The notes below the pieces were generated by a model, which did no database searches, was not told where the DNA came from, and worked only from the letters and a program-made list of their open reading frames with translations. This document shows positions 10,175 to 19,213 of a stretch of DNA of 64,000 nt, one piece after another (within the stretch, counting starts at the first letter, position 1; each line of letters starts with the position of its first letter). The position numbers and the translations under genes are program-made. This DNA is from Pseudoalteromonas arctica (lineage in GTDB: Bacteria > Pseudomonadota > Gammaproteobacteria > Enterobacterales > Alteromonadaceae). The stretch lies in contig NZ_JABBMT010000002.1 of the NCBI RefSeq assembly GCF_012927645.1, positions 62,001-126,000 on the forward strand. Reading direction: 5' to 3'.

Positions 10175-10417
10175 ACGAAACGAATAATTTACCTTTAACA
10201 ATATTATGTTACAGGTAAACATTACGAAATTTTATTACCTATACATGCATTTGTAGATGATTCACCTACAACGATGTACTGGCACACTTAAACTTAAAAT
10301 CAACAATGACTTTTCATCCGCTTTAACGGTTGCCACCTTATTTATATGTACCTATAAAGTTTGCAATCACAAAAAATAATGGTAGGCTGTACGCTCATCT
10401 TTTACAGGACGTAACTA
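10175..10417. other. Intergenic region with a long-loop inverted repeat
   Basis: TTTACCT near 10190 pairs with AGGTAAA near 10213 around a loop of about 16 bases, but no T-run follows, so a terminator is doubtful. The promoter of the next gene should lie near 10340-10400. Confidence 0.3.
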
Positions 10418-10978
10418 ATGAAAAAATGGATTTTTATGTTAATTTCTCTCAGTTTCAGCTCACTATGTACTGCAACTGCTGTTTACCCCCCTTTAACAAA
10501 AACGCAATTAGAACAACCTGACCCAACACTACTCACTCGACTAGCTGATTTTTGTAATAACAGAGAAAACATTACAGCACCTACTAATACACACAGTTTA
10601 GCGAGTATAATTGAATCACCAATAACAGCTGGTTTTTATCCACATTTATATAACAACACGACAAAACAGACCGCATGGCATAATTTTTATGAGTTATCAG
10701 CAGGCAACTTACAACGTGCCGAGATACAACCAAATGATCATGTCTATGAAATTATCCTACCCAGAAAAGGCATGCAATCGATTAGTTTAGCGACTCAAAA
10801 CGTAAAGCCACTTTCCCAAACAAGCTTATTACAACATGCTTCTTCACTAATGGGAATTGTGTATATTTGCTTGTTTATGACTGTTGTGATTTTACTTTTT
10901 AGTTGGCGACAAGCTAAAAAAGTGAAGCGGTTCATAATCTTAACTCATACAAATAAAGTAATTTATAGCAGTAAGTAA
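10418..10978 (+). CDS. Hypothetical exported protein with C-terminal membrane anchor
   Basis: This 186-residue protein starts at an ATG preceded by AGGACG. It has a signal peptide (MKKWIFMLISLSFSSLCTATA), a periplasmic part of about 110 residues without recognised motifs, and a C-terminal transmembrane helix (GIVYICLFMTVVILLFSW) followed by a basic tail (RQAKKVKR). That layout predicts a periplasmic domain with a short cytoplasmic tail. I do not recognise the family. Just past the stop, imperfect stems (AGTAACAGCC/GGCTGCTACT) may form a weak terminator between this gene and the convergent gene ending at 11053. Confidence 0.6.
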   Translation: MKKWIFMLISLSFSSLCTATAVYPPLTKTQLEQPDPTLLTRLADFCNNRENITAPTNTHSLASIIESPITAGFYPHLYNNTTKQTAWHNFYELSAGNLQRAEIQPNDHVYEIILPRKGMQSISLATQNVKPLSQTSLLQHASSLMGIVYICLFMTVVILLFSWRQAKKVKRFIILTHTNKVIYSSK

Positions 10979-11052
10979 CAGCCCAAAGCTGGCTGCTACT
11001 AGGCAAATAGCCTGAACTTTGGAGAATAAACAATCTTCAACGACTATCGATA

Positions 11053-12255
11053 TTAATCGTCTATTTTTAACTGTTTTGCACGCTCTTGTGCTGCAATTAA
11101 TTTGGCTGATTTTGGCACTGTTTTTTTCGGGACGATAGTCGGCTTTTCTTTTGAATTTGGATCCCAACTGGGGTCGAGTGATAAATTAGCAAATGAATTA
11201 GTTTTACTCAGAGCTGAATCGGTTTCAGATGCACCAGATATATCATCTCTCTCATCGTGCTCTGATGCACTATGTTGCTCTGTTGTGCTCGTTTGTTGTG
11301 GTTCTAAATTAATTTCAAGATCAGCTTCAACATTTATCGTCGCAGGCTTTATAACACCTTTAGGTTGTTGTGGCTGCTGACCAGGTAATGGCGCATCAGG
11401 ATCGAACATACGTACTTCAGGCTCTTTAAAATCATGTTTATTTTTAATAAACCGCTGCGTTAGCTCAACTTTTACGTTCATATCATCTGAACTTGCCACT
11501 TCAGTTTGTGGTGTTGTAATGGCTACTTGCTCTGCTATAACCGCTTTTTTCGGGGAAACAGTGGATTCGCCTACAGCGGGCGCAGCCAGTACCGAGGTTA
11601 ATTTTGATACTGCAGCAGCCTCTGTAATTGAAGCCTCATCTGTTGCAGGGATTAGCGGTGCTGTTTCAACAGCTGCTTTTTTGTTAGCGCGTAAGCGTAG
11701 CAGCAACATTGCGGCTAATAATAATACCACTAACAACAATAAACTTGGCATTACTAACGAGTCCGGCTCAGCGCGTACTGGTTCTGGAGCTGTTACCTTT
11801 ATCGTTGCAGGTTCGACGGTAATTTCTGCGCTGCTATTTTGCTTAACTTGCGAACTTTCAACATTTTCAACATTTTCAACATTTTCAACAATTATAGACG
11901 CCTCCCTTTGAACTTCTACAGGCTCACTTTTAGTTACTAACAAATTGCTGTCAAGGGGGTTTACAGTCGAGCTTTGTGTCTCTAATACAGATTTTACTTT
12001 ATCGTCATCGTGTGCTTTTGGTGCAACCACTACAGATGCAGGTTGCGCTTGAGGTGTTGTAGCTGGAGGAGGGTTACTGCAGTTGTTTTTATAATCCTTT
12101 ACTGCATTTCGATAACTACGGCTACTAGTATTATCGCTGTACTGTTGCATTTGTTGTTTATACAAAATACACATAGCTTCACTATATTTAGCAAAGCTAT
12201 TGAAACTGCAAGTAAGTAAAATAAAAAGGCTAAGCCGTAATAAATAAGTGACCAT
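11053..12255 (-). CDS. Hypothetical bitopic membrane protein with low-complexity linkers
   Basis: About 400 residues from the ATG at 12253-12255 (MVTYLLRLSLFILLTC, a signal peptide); the longer upstream frame is not needed. After a short cysteine-containing periplasmic head comes a disordered Val/Glu/Thr/Pro-rich linker with VEN repeats, one transmembrane helix (SLLLLVVLLLAAMLLLRL) followed by RANKK, and a cytoplasmic acidic, Pro/Gln-rich tail ending in a basic helix (PKSAKLIAAQERAKQLKI). The layout resembles TadE/FimV-like envelope organisers only in general style; no domain is recognised. It is convergent with the gene at 10418 and probably monocistronic. Confidence 0.65.
   Translation of the reverse strand: MVTYLLRLSLFILLTCSFNSFAKYSEAMCILYKQQMQQYSDNTSSRSYRNAVKDYKNNCSNPPPATTPQAQPASVVVAPKAHDDDKVKSVLETQSSTVNPLDSNLLVTKSEPVEVQREASIIVENVENVENVESSQVKQNSSAEITVEPATIKVTAPEPVRAEPDSLVMPSLLLLVVLLLAAMLLLRLRANKKAAVETAPLIPATDEASITEAAAVSKLTSVLAAPAVGESTVSPKKAVIAEQVAITTPQTEVASSDDMNVKVELTQRFIKNKHDFKEPEVRMFDPDAPLPGQQPQQPKGVIKPATINVEADLEINLEPQQTSTTEQHSASEHDERDDISGASETDSALSKTNSFANLSLDPSWDPNSKEKPTIVPKKTVPKSAKLIAAQERAKQLKIDD
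11855..11890. repeat. 9-bp tandem repeat inside the 11053-12255 gene
   Basis: The unit AACATTTTC is repeated about four times in tandem; on the coding strand it encodes (VEN)n. The unit length keeps the frame, so copy-number change would lengthen or shorten the linker between the periplasmic head and the membrane helix. Confidence 0.8.
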
Positions 12256-12330
12256 AATTCTATTAAAAAAATAACACAATAAATTAAGTTTAATAGTACC
12301 ACAGCAATTTATCTAGCTTCATTTAATAAG

Positions 12331-12430
12331 TCACTCTATTACCATCAAAGTACGGTACTCATCATAAGCAAATTGATCTGTCATGCCGCGGATATAATCT
12401 TGAATAAATCGACAGCTTGTATCATAAATT
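12331..12430 (-). pseudogene. 3' remnant of a dGTPase-type (dgt) gene
   Basis: The minus strand reads [20 protein letters not shown] followed by RTLMVIE and a TGA at 12331-12333. The pattern D-Y-I-x-G-M-T-D-x-(F/Y)-A is typical of the last helices of the dGTP triphosphohydrolase (Dgt/SamHD1-like) family. Upstream, the frame meets a TAA after about ten unrelated codons, so only about 30 codons survive and none of the HD-domain metal ligands remain. It is a deletion scar. The match was made from memory and is short. Confidence 0.55.
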
Positions 12431-12535
12431 AAAATATTTGAATTATTACTTTAATTTCACCCATCCATTAATATACTATTCATTTTGGTTATTATTCTAT
12501 TCATAAGGACAGCCTTTTTACGGCTTTATTGAAGC

Positions 12536-13942
12536 ATGATGCAAAAAACTCTCCTTAGGCAGTGCCTTGTAATACACCTACTCATTAGTTGTGTGCTTTT
12601 AACTGCTTGCCAAAGCACGCCCTCAGAGCAAGCGCCGCCACTCAGCGAGACTGAAATTAATACATTAGAAGCCCATGCTAAGGTATTAGCAGCAAGGGGG
12701 TTTTATGAAACCAGTATTGGCAATATAAATTATATTGGTCTACGCCAGTGCAATAACTTTCAAGTGCAAAGCCACCGCGGATCATCTCGCTATCCTGAAA
12801 ACTCAATTAACGCTGTGCTTGATGCTGTTGATAATAATTTTGACGTGATTGAGATCGACGTACGTATAACTCGTGACAACGTATGGGTGGTTCATCATGA
12901 TGCGCGCACCGGTCGTGAAACAGGCACAACTGACAACCAACGGCGTACAATAGAGTCTATTCGATATGAAAAAGAATGGGGTTATTTACGAGAGCGGGAC
13001 CAAGAAACAGCAATGCTAACTGCCAGTGTACCGCCATCATTTATTGCGTTAGCCACTGCTTTTAAAAATGCACGTAAGCCCGGACAAAGCATAAATATTG
13101 AAATCAAATCTCGTGCTGGTATTGATAACTTAAAAATGCTCGATTACTTAGCACACAAATATATTGGCACTGGCAATTATTTTTTTAGTAGCCTAGAAAT
13201 CCGTAATTTAATTCGCATGCGAAATATAAACCCTGATATTTACTTAGCGTATATTCAATCACCCGCAAAAGCTTCATTACAAAAACTGGCTGCGGACTTA
13301 AAAAGAGGGGCAGGGAGCGACCCTATTTACGAGCGCAATAAAGAACAGCTTGAAAGTATTCAGGCATTTGGTAACCGCCGGCATCGCATTACTCGCTATG
13401 ATAAGCCCCTCAAGCTAGATAAACTTAAAAAGCAACTCAACCGCAATTTTGGTTATGTACTGGATATACGCCACTACAAACAATCAGCCACTACGTTAAA
13501 ACGTGCGGCTCAACGCCAAGGGATCCCTCTAGCCACTTACTCCATCAATGGCCATGATTACCACGAAAAGAGTTTATTAGCGCAAGCTAAACAGCTTCAG
13601 CCCGACTCTGTCATTATTGATGACACTGTCTATGGATTTTGTTCTGTGTTTGAGTTGCCTCCTGTAAAGCCCGTTTACACCGATGATATTGATGCTAAAT
13701 TAATTGCCAGCATGCCAATTGACCTAGATTTAGAGCGTCTAAATAATTTAGCGAGTTATACTCACAATCAACTCTACCCTGCCGTAGGTAACAAACTTAA
13801 ATCTACATCAACTCAATCTTATGTACCTAAAACACCACACGTTGAACCAGCGACAAATTTTGATATTGGTAGTCGAGAAGCAGATGAAGATTTTAGCTTA
13901 GAAACCGACCCTGTAATTGAACTAGAACTTCGTAAAAAATAA
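12536..13942 (+). CDS. Glycerophosphodiester phosphodiesterase-like lipoprotein
   Basis: This 468-residue protein has a lipoprotein signal peptide ending in LLTAC, so it should be membrane-anchored in the envelope. The GDPD TIM-barrel motifs are present: SHRGSSRYPENS (HRG and the following PEN), IEIDVRITRD (the E-x-D metal site) and WVVHHDAR (second catalytic His). A large insert follows before KPGQSINIEIKS, the next barrel strand with E and K. The C-terminal 100 residues after the barrel are acidic and lack recognised motifs. It probably hydrolyses glycerophosphodiesters, releasing glycerol-3-phosphate. The next gene starts 12 bp later. Confidence 0.85.
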   Translation: MMQKTLLRQCLVIHLLISCVLLTACQSTPSEQAPPLSETEINTLEAHAKVLAARGFYETSIGNINYIGLRQCNNFQVQSHRGSSRYPENSINAVLDAVDNNFDVIEIDVRITRDNVWVVHHDARTGRETGTTDNQRRTIESIRYEKEWGYLRERDQETAMLTASVPPSFIALATAFKNARKPGQSINIEIKSRAGIDNLKMLDYLAHKYIGTGNYFFSSLEIRNLIRMRNINPDIYLAYIQSPAKASLQKLAADLKRGAGSDPIYERNKEQLESIQAFGNRRHRITRYDKPLKLDKLKKQLNRNFGYVLDIRHYKQSATTLKRAAQRQGIPLATYSINGHDYHEKSLLAQAKQLQPDSVIIDDTVYGFCSVFELPPVKPVYTDDIDAKLIASMPIDLDLERLNNLASYTHNQLYPAVGNKLKSTSTQSYVPKTPHVEPATNFDIGSREADEDFSLETDPVIELELRKK

Positions 13943-13954
13943 TAAGCTTAAATT

Positions 13955-16270
13955 ATGAAAACAAACACAAAACCATTTTGGTGGCGCTACTTATTACTCA
14001 TACTTGCTACCTTATACCTTATTCCTGAGGCAATATTTAATTCGCAATTAGTGTCGCTAGTTGGGTTAGGAACACCAGACGCCAAAGACTTAGAGCACTT
14101 AGAAATTTATGGCCGTGCTGTGTCGGGAGTCGGTGTATCGCTATTATTGGCTGATTTTTTACCAAAATCATGGGTTGCTAAGTTTGGCCGAGGAATGATT
14201 TCATTAGCCGCGCTGTTATGTTTAGTTTGGCCTGTTGTGTTTTACGGCCAAAAATATGTAATAGAAAAAACGCTAATTGAGCCCTCAACAGCCGAACAAC
14301 GGCAATTTGCTACTTACAGTGCAGCGCTAAGAGATGCTTTAGCGATGAATACAATAAAAGTGAATGGGCTAGATTATGATTCTGCTGATTTAAAAAGCTC
14401 AGAAAACTTAACCTTTCTCGCTCTTTTTGGCGGCTTGCTCTACAGTGATGCAGCGCTTTCAGACAATATCGAACAAGACAAACGAAAAATTATCGCAGCA
14501 CTAGTACAAAAAAATGCTTACCAAGATTTTGATAAGCATTATCATGATTACAGCCAGCTTTATGATGAACTCGTCGTGAAATATAAATCATACGCACAAG
14601 GCAGTAAAAAATATAACCATACACTAGCCACTATTAATGAACGTGAACAAGGGTATTGGCAGCAAGTAGAACAAGAAATCCATGATGGCTGGGGACAATA
14701 TCAAAAAGCTCAAAAAGCCCATATCACCAAAGCTTCAGCACGCGCACAAAAATACGGCCCTAAAATATATGACTATCACAAACGCATAAATAAATGCAGT
14801 GACCGTTATGAAAAAAGCAGCCAAAAAGATCGCCGAAACCGTTGCTATGAACGTGCAAGTGCTGATTATAGAAGTAATATTTTAAAGGCAGGCCTAGGCT
14901 ATATTGAACCTGATTATTGGCTCATTGTTGAAGACATATCAGCAACTGAAAATGCCGCAGGCAGTATATTGATGGGAGTGCTAACGGGTGGTGTATATAC
15001 AGCGTTGCAAGCAGCCAGTTTAGCCACAGGAGGTGATGGCGGGCTAAAAGATAAACGTTATAAATACACCGACGACCCGGATCATTATCAAGTGCGCTTT
15101 TTACAGCATCCTAATTTTCATAGTATGTTTGAAAAAGAAACGGGCTACCCTTTTACAATAGACGATTTAATGGTATTCAGAAGCCATGAAACGACCGCTA
15201 AAAAGCTGCGCTCTCATTTTAAAAGTAAGGGGCTAAAATTACCTGATAACTGGACTGTAGCGCAACGTTCAATATTTGCAGCTGCCGTACATACTAAAGT
15301 AACGGCGCAAGCTAACGCCTCATGGCGTCAAGAAATGGCTCAACGTAAGTTATCTCTTGAGCCCAATTTAAGCTGGGTGCAATTTCAACTAGAGCCACAA
15401 ATTCAGGCAAGAATCGCTAATCGAATGGGCGACTTATATGTTAAAGGTATTCGCGCAGATTGGAATAAAAAGAACTTTAAGGAGCATGTTCTTGACCCGA
15501 ATGTGGCTAAACGAGCAGACAGATACATGGCGATGCTAACTGGTTCACAAGGAAAATTCGCTGATGGTGAAAAATATGCGCAATATGGCAAACAAGCATT
15601 ACGCTCTGTCATTATTCCACCTATATCAATGTCGTTATCGCTGTTTTTAATTTGCTTAACATTTAGTAAATTGCCGCTCAAACTATGGCAGCTCATTATG
15701 CCACCCCAAGCTAAACAAGGGTTTTCAGTTATAGCACTGTTAAACAAGCTATTAATGCCAGCAATTATATTAATTGTGCCAGTTATGTTTGTCTCGAACA
15801 GTTTTACTAAAGATACCCAAAGCCCTGTTAATTACTTTTTAGAAAAAGTCGATGAGTCGAGTAACCCCGTATTTAGCTATGCAATTCGTTGGACTTTACA
15901 TGCTCAACCTTTATTACATCCACTGGGATTGAAATTTGAAGAACATTTTCATCTGTACCAACAATTTAGCCCGCTAAGCCATGCGTTAGCAAAAGTCGAT
16001 ATCTTGCGTCATGACACTACAAATTTGAGCGCTAAACAACAAAAACGCAACTATGTGGTTACACAAAAAACAAAATTAACAGTACAAAGTAATGCCGCAA
16101 ACTTTACTGTGCGTATTATGAATATAGGCCCTAAATATAAACACGGAATGATTCTTAAATCTGGTCGTTATGATATTCAAGTGTCTGCGCCCGGTTACAG
16201 AACTTATCGCAGATGGCATCAACTAGATGCGGGTGAGAAAAACTTAAACATCACCCTAACTCATCAGTAA
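13955..16270 (+). CDS. Large hypothetical membrane protein with C-terminal PEGA-like domain
   Basis: This 771-residue protein has about three hydrophobic helices in its first 95 residues, a long charged, mostly helical middle (about 100-540) with four closely spaced cysteines (NKCSDRYEKS...RRNRCYERAS), then two more helices (IIPPISMSLSLFLICL and LMPAIILIVPVMF) and a C-terminal region whose last 45 residues (MILKSGRYDIQVSAPGYRTY... with WHQLDAGEKNLNITL) look like a PEGA domain, a surface-layer or carbohydrate-associated beta fold. The family is not recognised. It lies 12 bp after the phosphodiesterase gene and is probably co-transcribed with it. Confidence 0.7.
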   Translation: MKTNTKPFWWRYLLLILATLYLIPEAIFNSQLVSLVGLGTPDAKDLEHLEIYGRAVSGVGVSLLLADFLPKSWVAKFGRGMISLAALLCLVWPVVFYGQKYVIEKTLIEPSTAEQRQFATYSAALRDALAMNTIKVNGLDYDSADLKSSENLTFLALFGGLLYSDAALSDNIEQDKRKIIAALVQKNAYQDFDKHYHDYSQLYDELVVKYKSYAQGSKKYNHTLATINEREQGYWQQVEQEIHDGWGQYQKAQKAHITKASARAQKYGPKIYDYHKRINKCSDRYEKSSQKDRRNRCYERASADYRSNILKAGLGYIEPDYWLIVEDISATENAAGSILMGVLTGGVYTALQAASLATGGDGGLKDKRYKYTDDPDHYQVRFLQHPNFHSMFEKETGYPFTIDDLMVFRSHETTAKKLRSHFKSKGLKLPDNWTVAQRSIFAAAVHTKVTAQANASWRQEMAQRKLSLEPNLSWVQFQLEPQIQARIANRMGDLYVKGIRADWNKKNFKEHVLDPNVAKRADRYMAMLTGSQGKFADGEKYAQYGKQALRSVIIPPISMSLSLFLICLTFSKLPLKLWQLIMPPQAKQGFSVIALLNKLLMPAIILIVPVMFVSNSFTKDTQSPVNYFLEKVDESSNPVFSYAIRWTLHAQPLLHPLGLKFEEHFHLYQQFSPLSHALAKVDILRHDTTNLSAKQQKRNYVVTQKTKLTVQSNAANFTVRIMNIGPKYKHGMILKSGRYDIQVSAPGYRTYRRWHQLDAGEKNLNITLTHQ

Positions 16271-16287
16271 ATTCACAAGGAATTAAA

Positions 16288-16460
16288 ATGCAACATTGCC
16301 AACAAGGTATTATTTAGTTTATTTGTCGTGGCTGCTATATTACTGGCATCTGTTTATGCAACGATTAACTTATCAAGTTTAACTAGGAATACTAATGCGT
16401 TTACTAAGCTTAATTTTTATTTTTATCGCTATAACCAGTCTCGATTCAAACGCGAGTGAT
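16288..16460 (+). pseudogene. Small membrane ORF with a frameshift just after its ATG
   Basis: AAGGAATTAAAATG (ATG at 16288-16290) is an ideal start, but the frame stops after nine codons. Skipping one base (c at 16291) gives M-N-I-A-N-K followed by VLFSLFVVAAILLASVYATI, a perfect hydrophobic segment, reading on for about 57 codons to a TGA near 16460 and overlapping the next gene's start. It looks like a small membrane protein gene broken by a single-base insertion, or a sequence error. The short length makes this tentative. Confidence 0.4.
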
Positions 16461-17591
16461 GAACAAACTGTGGTACTCATTTCACTTGATGGTTTTCGCT
16501 GGGATTACATCGAAAAGCATAATGCGAAAAATATCGCACAGATCGCTAAGCAGGGTGTACGGGGTAATAAAATGCGCCCAGTCTATCCAACTAAAACCTT
16601 CCCAAATCATTTATCAATAATTACCGGACTGTTGCCTATAAATCATGGTGTTGTTGATAACCGTTTTTGCGACACCGTGCGTAATGACTGCTACAGCATG
16701 GGCAAGGGGAAAGACGACAGTACGTGGTTTAATGGTATTCCACTGTGGAACCTGGCCTCAATGCAGGGCTTAAAGTCAGCCACCTATTTTTGGCCTGAAT
16801 CAGATGCTCGCTTTAATGGTATGTTACCCGATTATTATTACCATTATTCAAAACATAGCGATTATCAAAATAGAGTTGACCAAATAGTGCAGTGGTTAAC
16901 ACTACCAAAAGCGCAGCGACCTCGTTTGGTGATCAGCTATTTTTCGCTAGTTGATAGTATGGGGCATGAGTTTGGCCCTGATGCAGAGCAAACCGAAGCG
17001 GCGGTACATCAGCTTGATGAATTAATTGGCCAATTACATTCACGTATCAATGCGCTATCACTTAATGCTAACTTAGTTTTAGTATCTGATCACGGTATGA
17101 GTAAAGTTGACCCAGAACAAAGCATCGCTTTGAATAGCTTACCTGAAGATGACGCATTCATGGTTAAAAATACCAGCCCTCGGGTACTTATTTATGCCAA
17201 TAATAAAACCACTCAAGGGCAAATAACAGCGTACAAAAAGCGCTTAGCTGAAGCTGCAAAAGGGCGCTACACAGTACTTAGTGATGCTCAACGTGCTGAG
17301 CATCATTATCAAAACAATGGTCGTACTGGCGACATTATTTTACAAACAACTGCACCTAAGGCATTTTCTAACTCAGGAAAAGTAAGCTATTTAGGCACTC
17401 ATGGGTATGCATATAACGATGATATGGCAGCAACGTTTATCGCCCAAGGGCCTGCATTTAAAAACTCATTGGTAATCGATGAAGTAAATAATTTAGATAT
17501 TTATCCACTTATTGCCAAAGTATTAGGAATTGAGCTATTGAGCAAAATTGACAGTGATGGAGCCACACTTTGGCCAGCCTTAAATAACTAA
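16395..17591 (+). CDS. NPP-type (ectonucleotide pyrophosphatase/phosphodiesterase) enzyme, exported
   Basis: This 398-residue protein of the alkaline phosphatase superfamily has a signal peptide (MRLLSLIFIFIAITSLDSNA), then VVLISLDGFRWDY (metal-binding Asp), YPTKTFPNH (nucleophile Thr in the NPP motif), FSLVDSMGHEFGPD (metal-binding Asp and His), VLVSDHGMSK (DHGM) and LGTHGY (final His). NPP enzymes hydrolyse phosphodiester or pyrophosphate bonds in nucleotides or lipid head groups. The length is typical. It ends a plus-strand group with a GDPD-like lipoprotein, suggesting a shared job in scavenging organic phosphate outside the cytoplasm. No Pho box was recognised. Confidence 0.9.
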   Translation: MRLLSLIFIFIAITSLDSNASDEQTVVLISLDGFRWDYIEKHNAKNIAQIAKQGVRGNKMRPVYPTKTFPNHLSIITGLLPINHGVVDNRFCDTVRNDCYSMGKGKDDSTWFNGIPLWNLASMQGLKSATYFWPESDARFNGMLPDYYYHYSKHSDYQNRVDQIVQWLTLPKAQRPRLVISYFSLVDSMGHEFGPDAEQTEAAVHQLDELIGQLHSRINALSLNANLVLVSDHGMSKVDPEQSIALNSLPEDDAFMVKNTSPRVLIYANNKTTQGQITAYKKRLAEAAKGRYTVLSDAQRAEHHYQNNGRTGDIILQTTAPKAFSNSGKVSYLGTHGYAYNDDMAATFIAQGPAFKNSLVIDEVNNLDIYPLIAKVLGIELLSKIDSDGATLWPALNN

Positions 17592-17667
17592 CCTGAGATC
17601 AAAGCATTCTATCTCTAGCGGCTGCTTTCATCGCTATATTCGCTGAACTACCGCTAGTTAGCTTAAA

Positions 17668-17695
17668 TAAAAAGAGCGCAAATGCGCTCAAAAGT
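17668..17695 (-). terminator. Rho-independent terminator of the protease operon
   Basis: Stem GAGCGC (17674-17679) / GCGCTC (17684-17689) with a 4-base loop, followed leftward by TTTTTATTT. It lies just after the stop of the minus-strand protease gene. Confidence 0.85.
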
Positions 17696-17709
17696 AAAAA
17701 CAAGGCCGT

Positions 17710-18453
17710 TTATTTAAAGTTAGCAATGCTGTCTTTGGTGGCATTGACTGTACGCCATGCAAACGACTCACCAGTTACACCATAGGGGATACCATTTACA
17801 CCCCAGCTCGGATTAGAAAAGTAATCGTATTGCGTGGCACTACCAAACACATGAGGGTACGCCATAATGCTGGCAAATTGGTTTTGTACGCCATGCCCCA
17901 TCCCATCAACATAAACACCACCTGATGTGTCATCTTGCTTACGAGAATGCGTTAAGCCTTGATTATGACCTAACTCATGCACAAAGGTTGTTGCACCACA
18001 GTCCACCGCTGTAATGCTGTACATACTGTTACTTACTGAGCTATATAAATTACCGTTACTGCCACTGCCAACCCATGCAATACCACACGAAATTAAGTTA
18101 CTGTCAGTGCTTTGACTGGTGCCAAGTACCGCGACCATATCAGCCCCCCAGCTATTGCGTAAGCCTTTAATGTAGCTACTATCAGTGACTGAGTTTAACC
18201 AGCTATTTGAAGGTGTAATCGCATGATTACCCAAGCTTTTGCTACCAACTAATCGAAGCGTAATATCAATACCATTTTGACTGTAAACCTGGTTACTAAA
18301 GGCAATATACTGATTAATTTTAGTATTCATGTTTGCAGTGGCAGCCGCAGCTTGATCTGTATATAAAATCGCAATATCAATTGTCGCAGCATGGCTATTT
18401 GCTGTCATAGCTAATGCACAAAATGCAGCTAAGGTAGTTAATCGTTTTTTCAT
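17710..18453 (-). CDS. Secreted metzincin zinc protease (reprolysin-like, M12)
   Basis: The true start is the ATG at 18451-18453, which opens a clean signal peptide (MKKRLTTLAAFCALAMTANSHA); the longer frame upstream is not credible. The mature enzyme (about 225 residues) starts ATIDIAILYTDQAAAA, typical of reprolysin-like catalytic domains, and carries the metzincin zinc motif HELGHNQGLTH and Met-turn IMAYP. It should be a secreted endopeptidase. Unusually, no propeptide is attached: the gene 55 bp upstream encodes a separate protein resembling the propeptide of this family. It ends at a strong terminator. Confidence 0.9.
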   Translation of the reverse strand: MKKRLTTLAAFCALAMTANSHAATIDIAILYTDQAAAATANMNTKINQYIAFSNQVYSQNGIDITLRLVGSKSLGNHAITPSNSWLNSVTDSSYIKGLRNSWGADMVAVLGTSQSTDSNLISCGIAWVGSGSNGNLYSSVSNSMYSITAVDCGATTFVHELGHNQGLTHSRKQDDTSGGVYVDGMGHGVQNQFASIMAYPHVFGSATQYDYFSNPSWGVNGIPYGVTGESFAWRTVNATKDSIANFK

Positions 18454-18508
18454 GTTAGTTCCTTTTTTTGTTGTGTTTATTGCCTTATAAAAATTTTTTA
18501 CTAAATTT

Positions 18509-19213
18509 TTATAAATTATTACCCGCAGGTTTTGGAGCAAATGGATCTTCACCATTACTTGGTTGAGGAGTTGGTTGTTTAGTAACTTGATGTTCCATAT
18601 GATTTTTGTAAAGTTCTCGCTTTGCTGCAAGCCAACCATATTGCCCTTTACTTTCAAATACATAATTACCACTTGGTGCAGTTAATTGACCATATATAGC
18701 GTCTTCGCCAATAGTCATTACGGTAGTGTGAAATCGCCCATCAGCCCCCAGCACTCGGCCAAAAATACTTTTATCACCATTGCTTGCTGCAATAATATTG
18801 GTCACCTCTGCGCTAAATGTTTCAGCGGTTTGCGGAATCGCTAGATCAAAATTATCGCCTTGTTTGAGCTTTCTGAGCGCAACTAAATCGAACTCTATAT
18901 AAGCCTCATTATGTAAATCTGTAGGCAATAATCCTGAGGCTTTGAGAACTTGCTCAGCTTTATTCGAGAGACGATTAATAGCATCAAATTCATCGTGTGT
19001 TTGATCTACTTCAGCTTGTTGTGTAGCTGACACACTTGGCAACGATAAATCAGCTGATACTTTAGCGGCTAGCTTCTTAGGCGCTATACTCGATAACTGA
19101 ACTTCACTCGCAGGAACCGAATGGGTTATATTGTTTTCTTTTTCGATAACAAACTCATATAACAAAAAAGCGCTGATCGGAACGACAATAATAAATGCAA
19201 TAGTCCTTTTCAC
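18509..19213 (-). CDS. Propeptide-like protein encoded apart from its protease
   Basis: This 234-residue protein probably starts at a GTG (19211-19213) with GAGAG upstream. It has a membrane-spanning signal segment (MKRTIAFIIVVPISAFLLYEFVI), a Ser/Ala-rich linker, then a domain (residues about 90-205: YIEFDLVALRKLKQGDNFDL; GRVLGADGRFHTTVMTIGED; IYGQLTAPSGNYVFES) that resembles the N-terminal region found fused ahead of reprolysin-like catalytic domains in other bacteria. The C-terminus is Pro-rich (PTPQPSNGEDPFAPKP). It lies directly upstream of the protease gene in one operon. Action as an intermolecular chaperone or inhibitor is inference. Confidence 0.75.
   Translation of the reverse strand: MKRTIAFIIVVPISAFLLYEFVIEKENNITHSVPASEVQLSSIAPKKLAAKVSADLSLPSVSATQQAEVDQTHDEFDAINRLSNKAEQVLKASGLLPTDLHNEAYIEFDLVALRKLKQGDNFDLAIPQTAETFSAEVTNIIAASNGDKSIFGRVLGADGRFHTTVMTIGEDAIYGQLTAPSGNYVFESKGQYGWLAAKRELYKNHMEHQVTKQPTPQPSNGEDPFAPKPAGNNL

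Noticed and set aside
18454..18672. Long N-terminal extension of the metzincin protease
   Set aside because: The extension overlaps the end of the propeptide-like gene and is not coding-like; the internal ATG at 18453 starts a perfect signal peptide.
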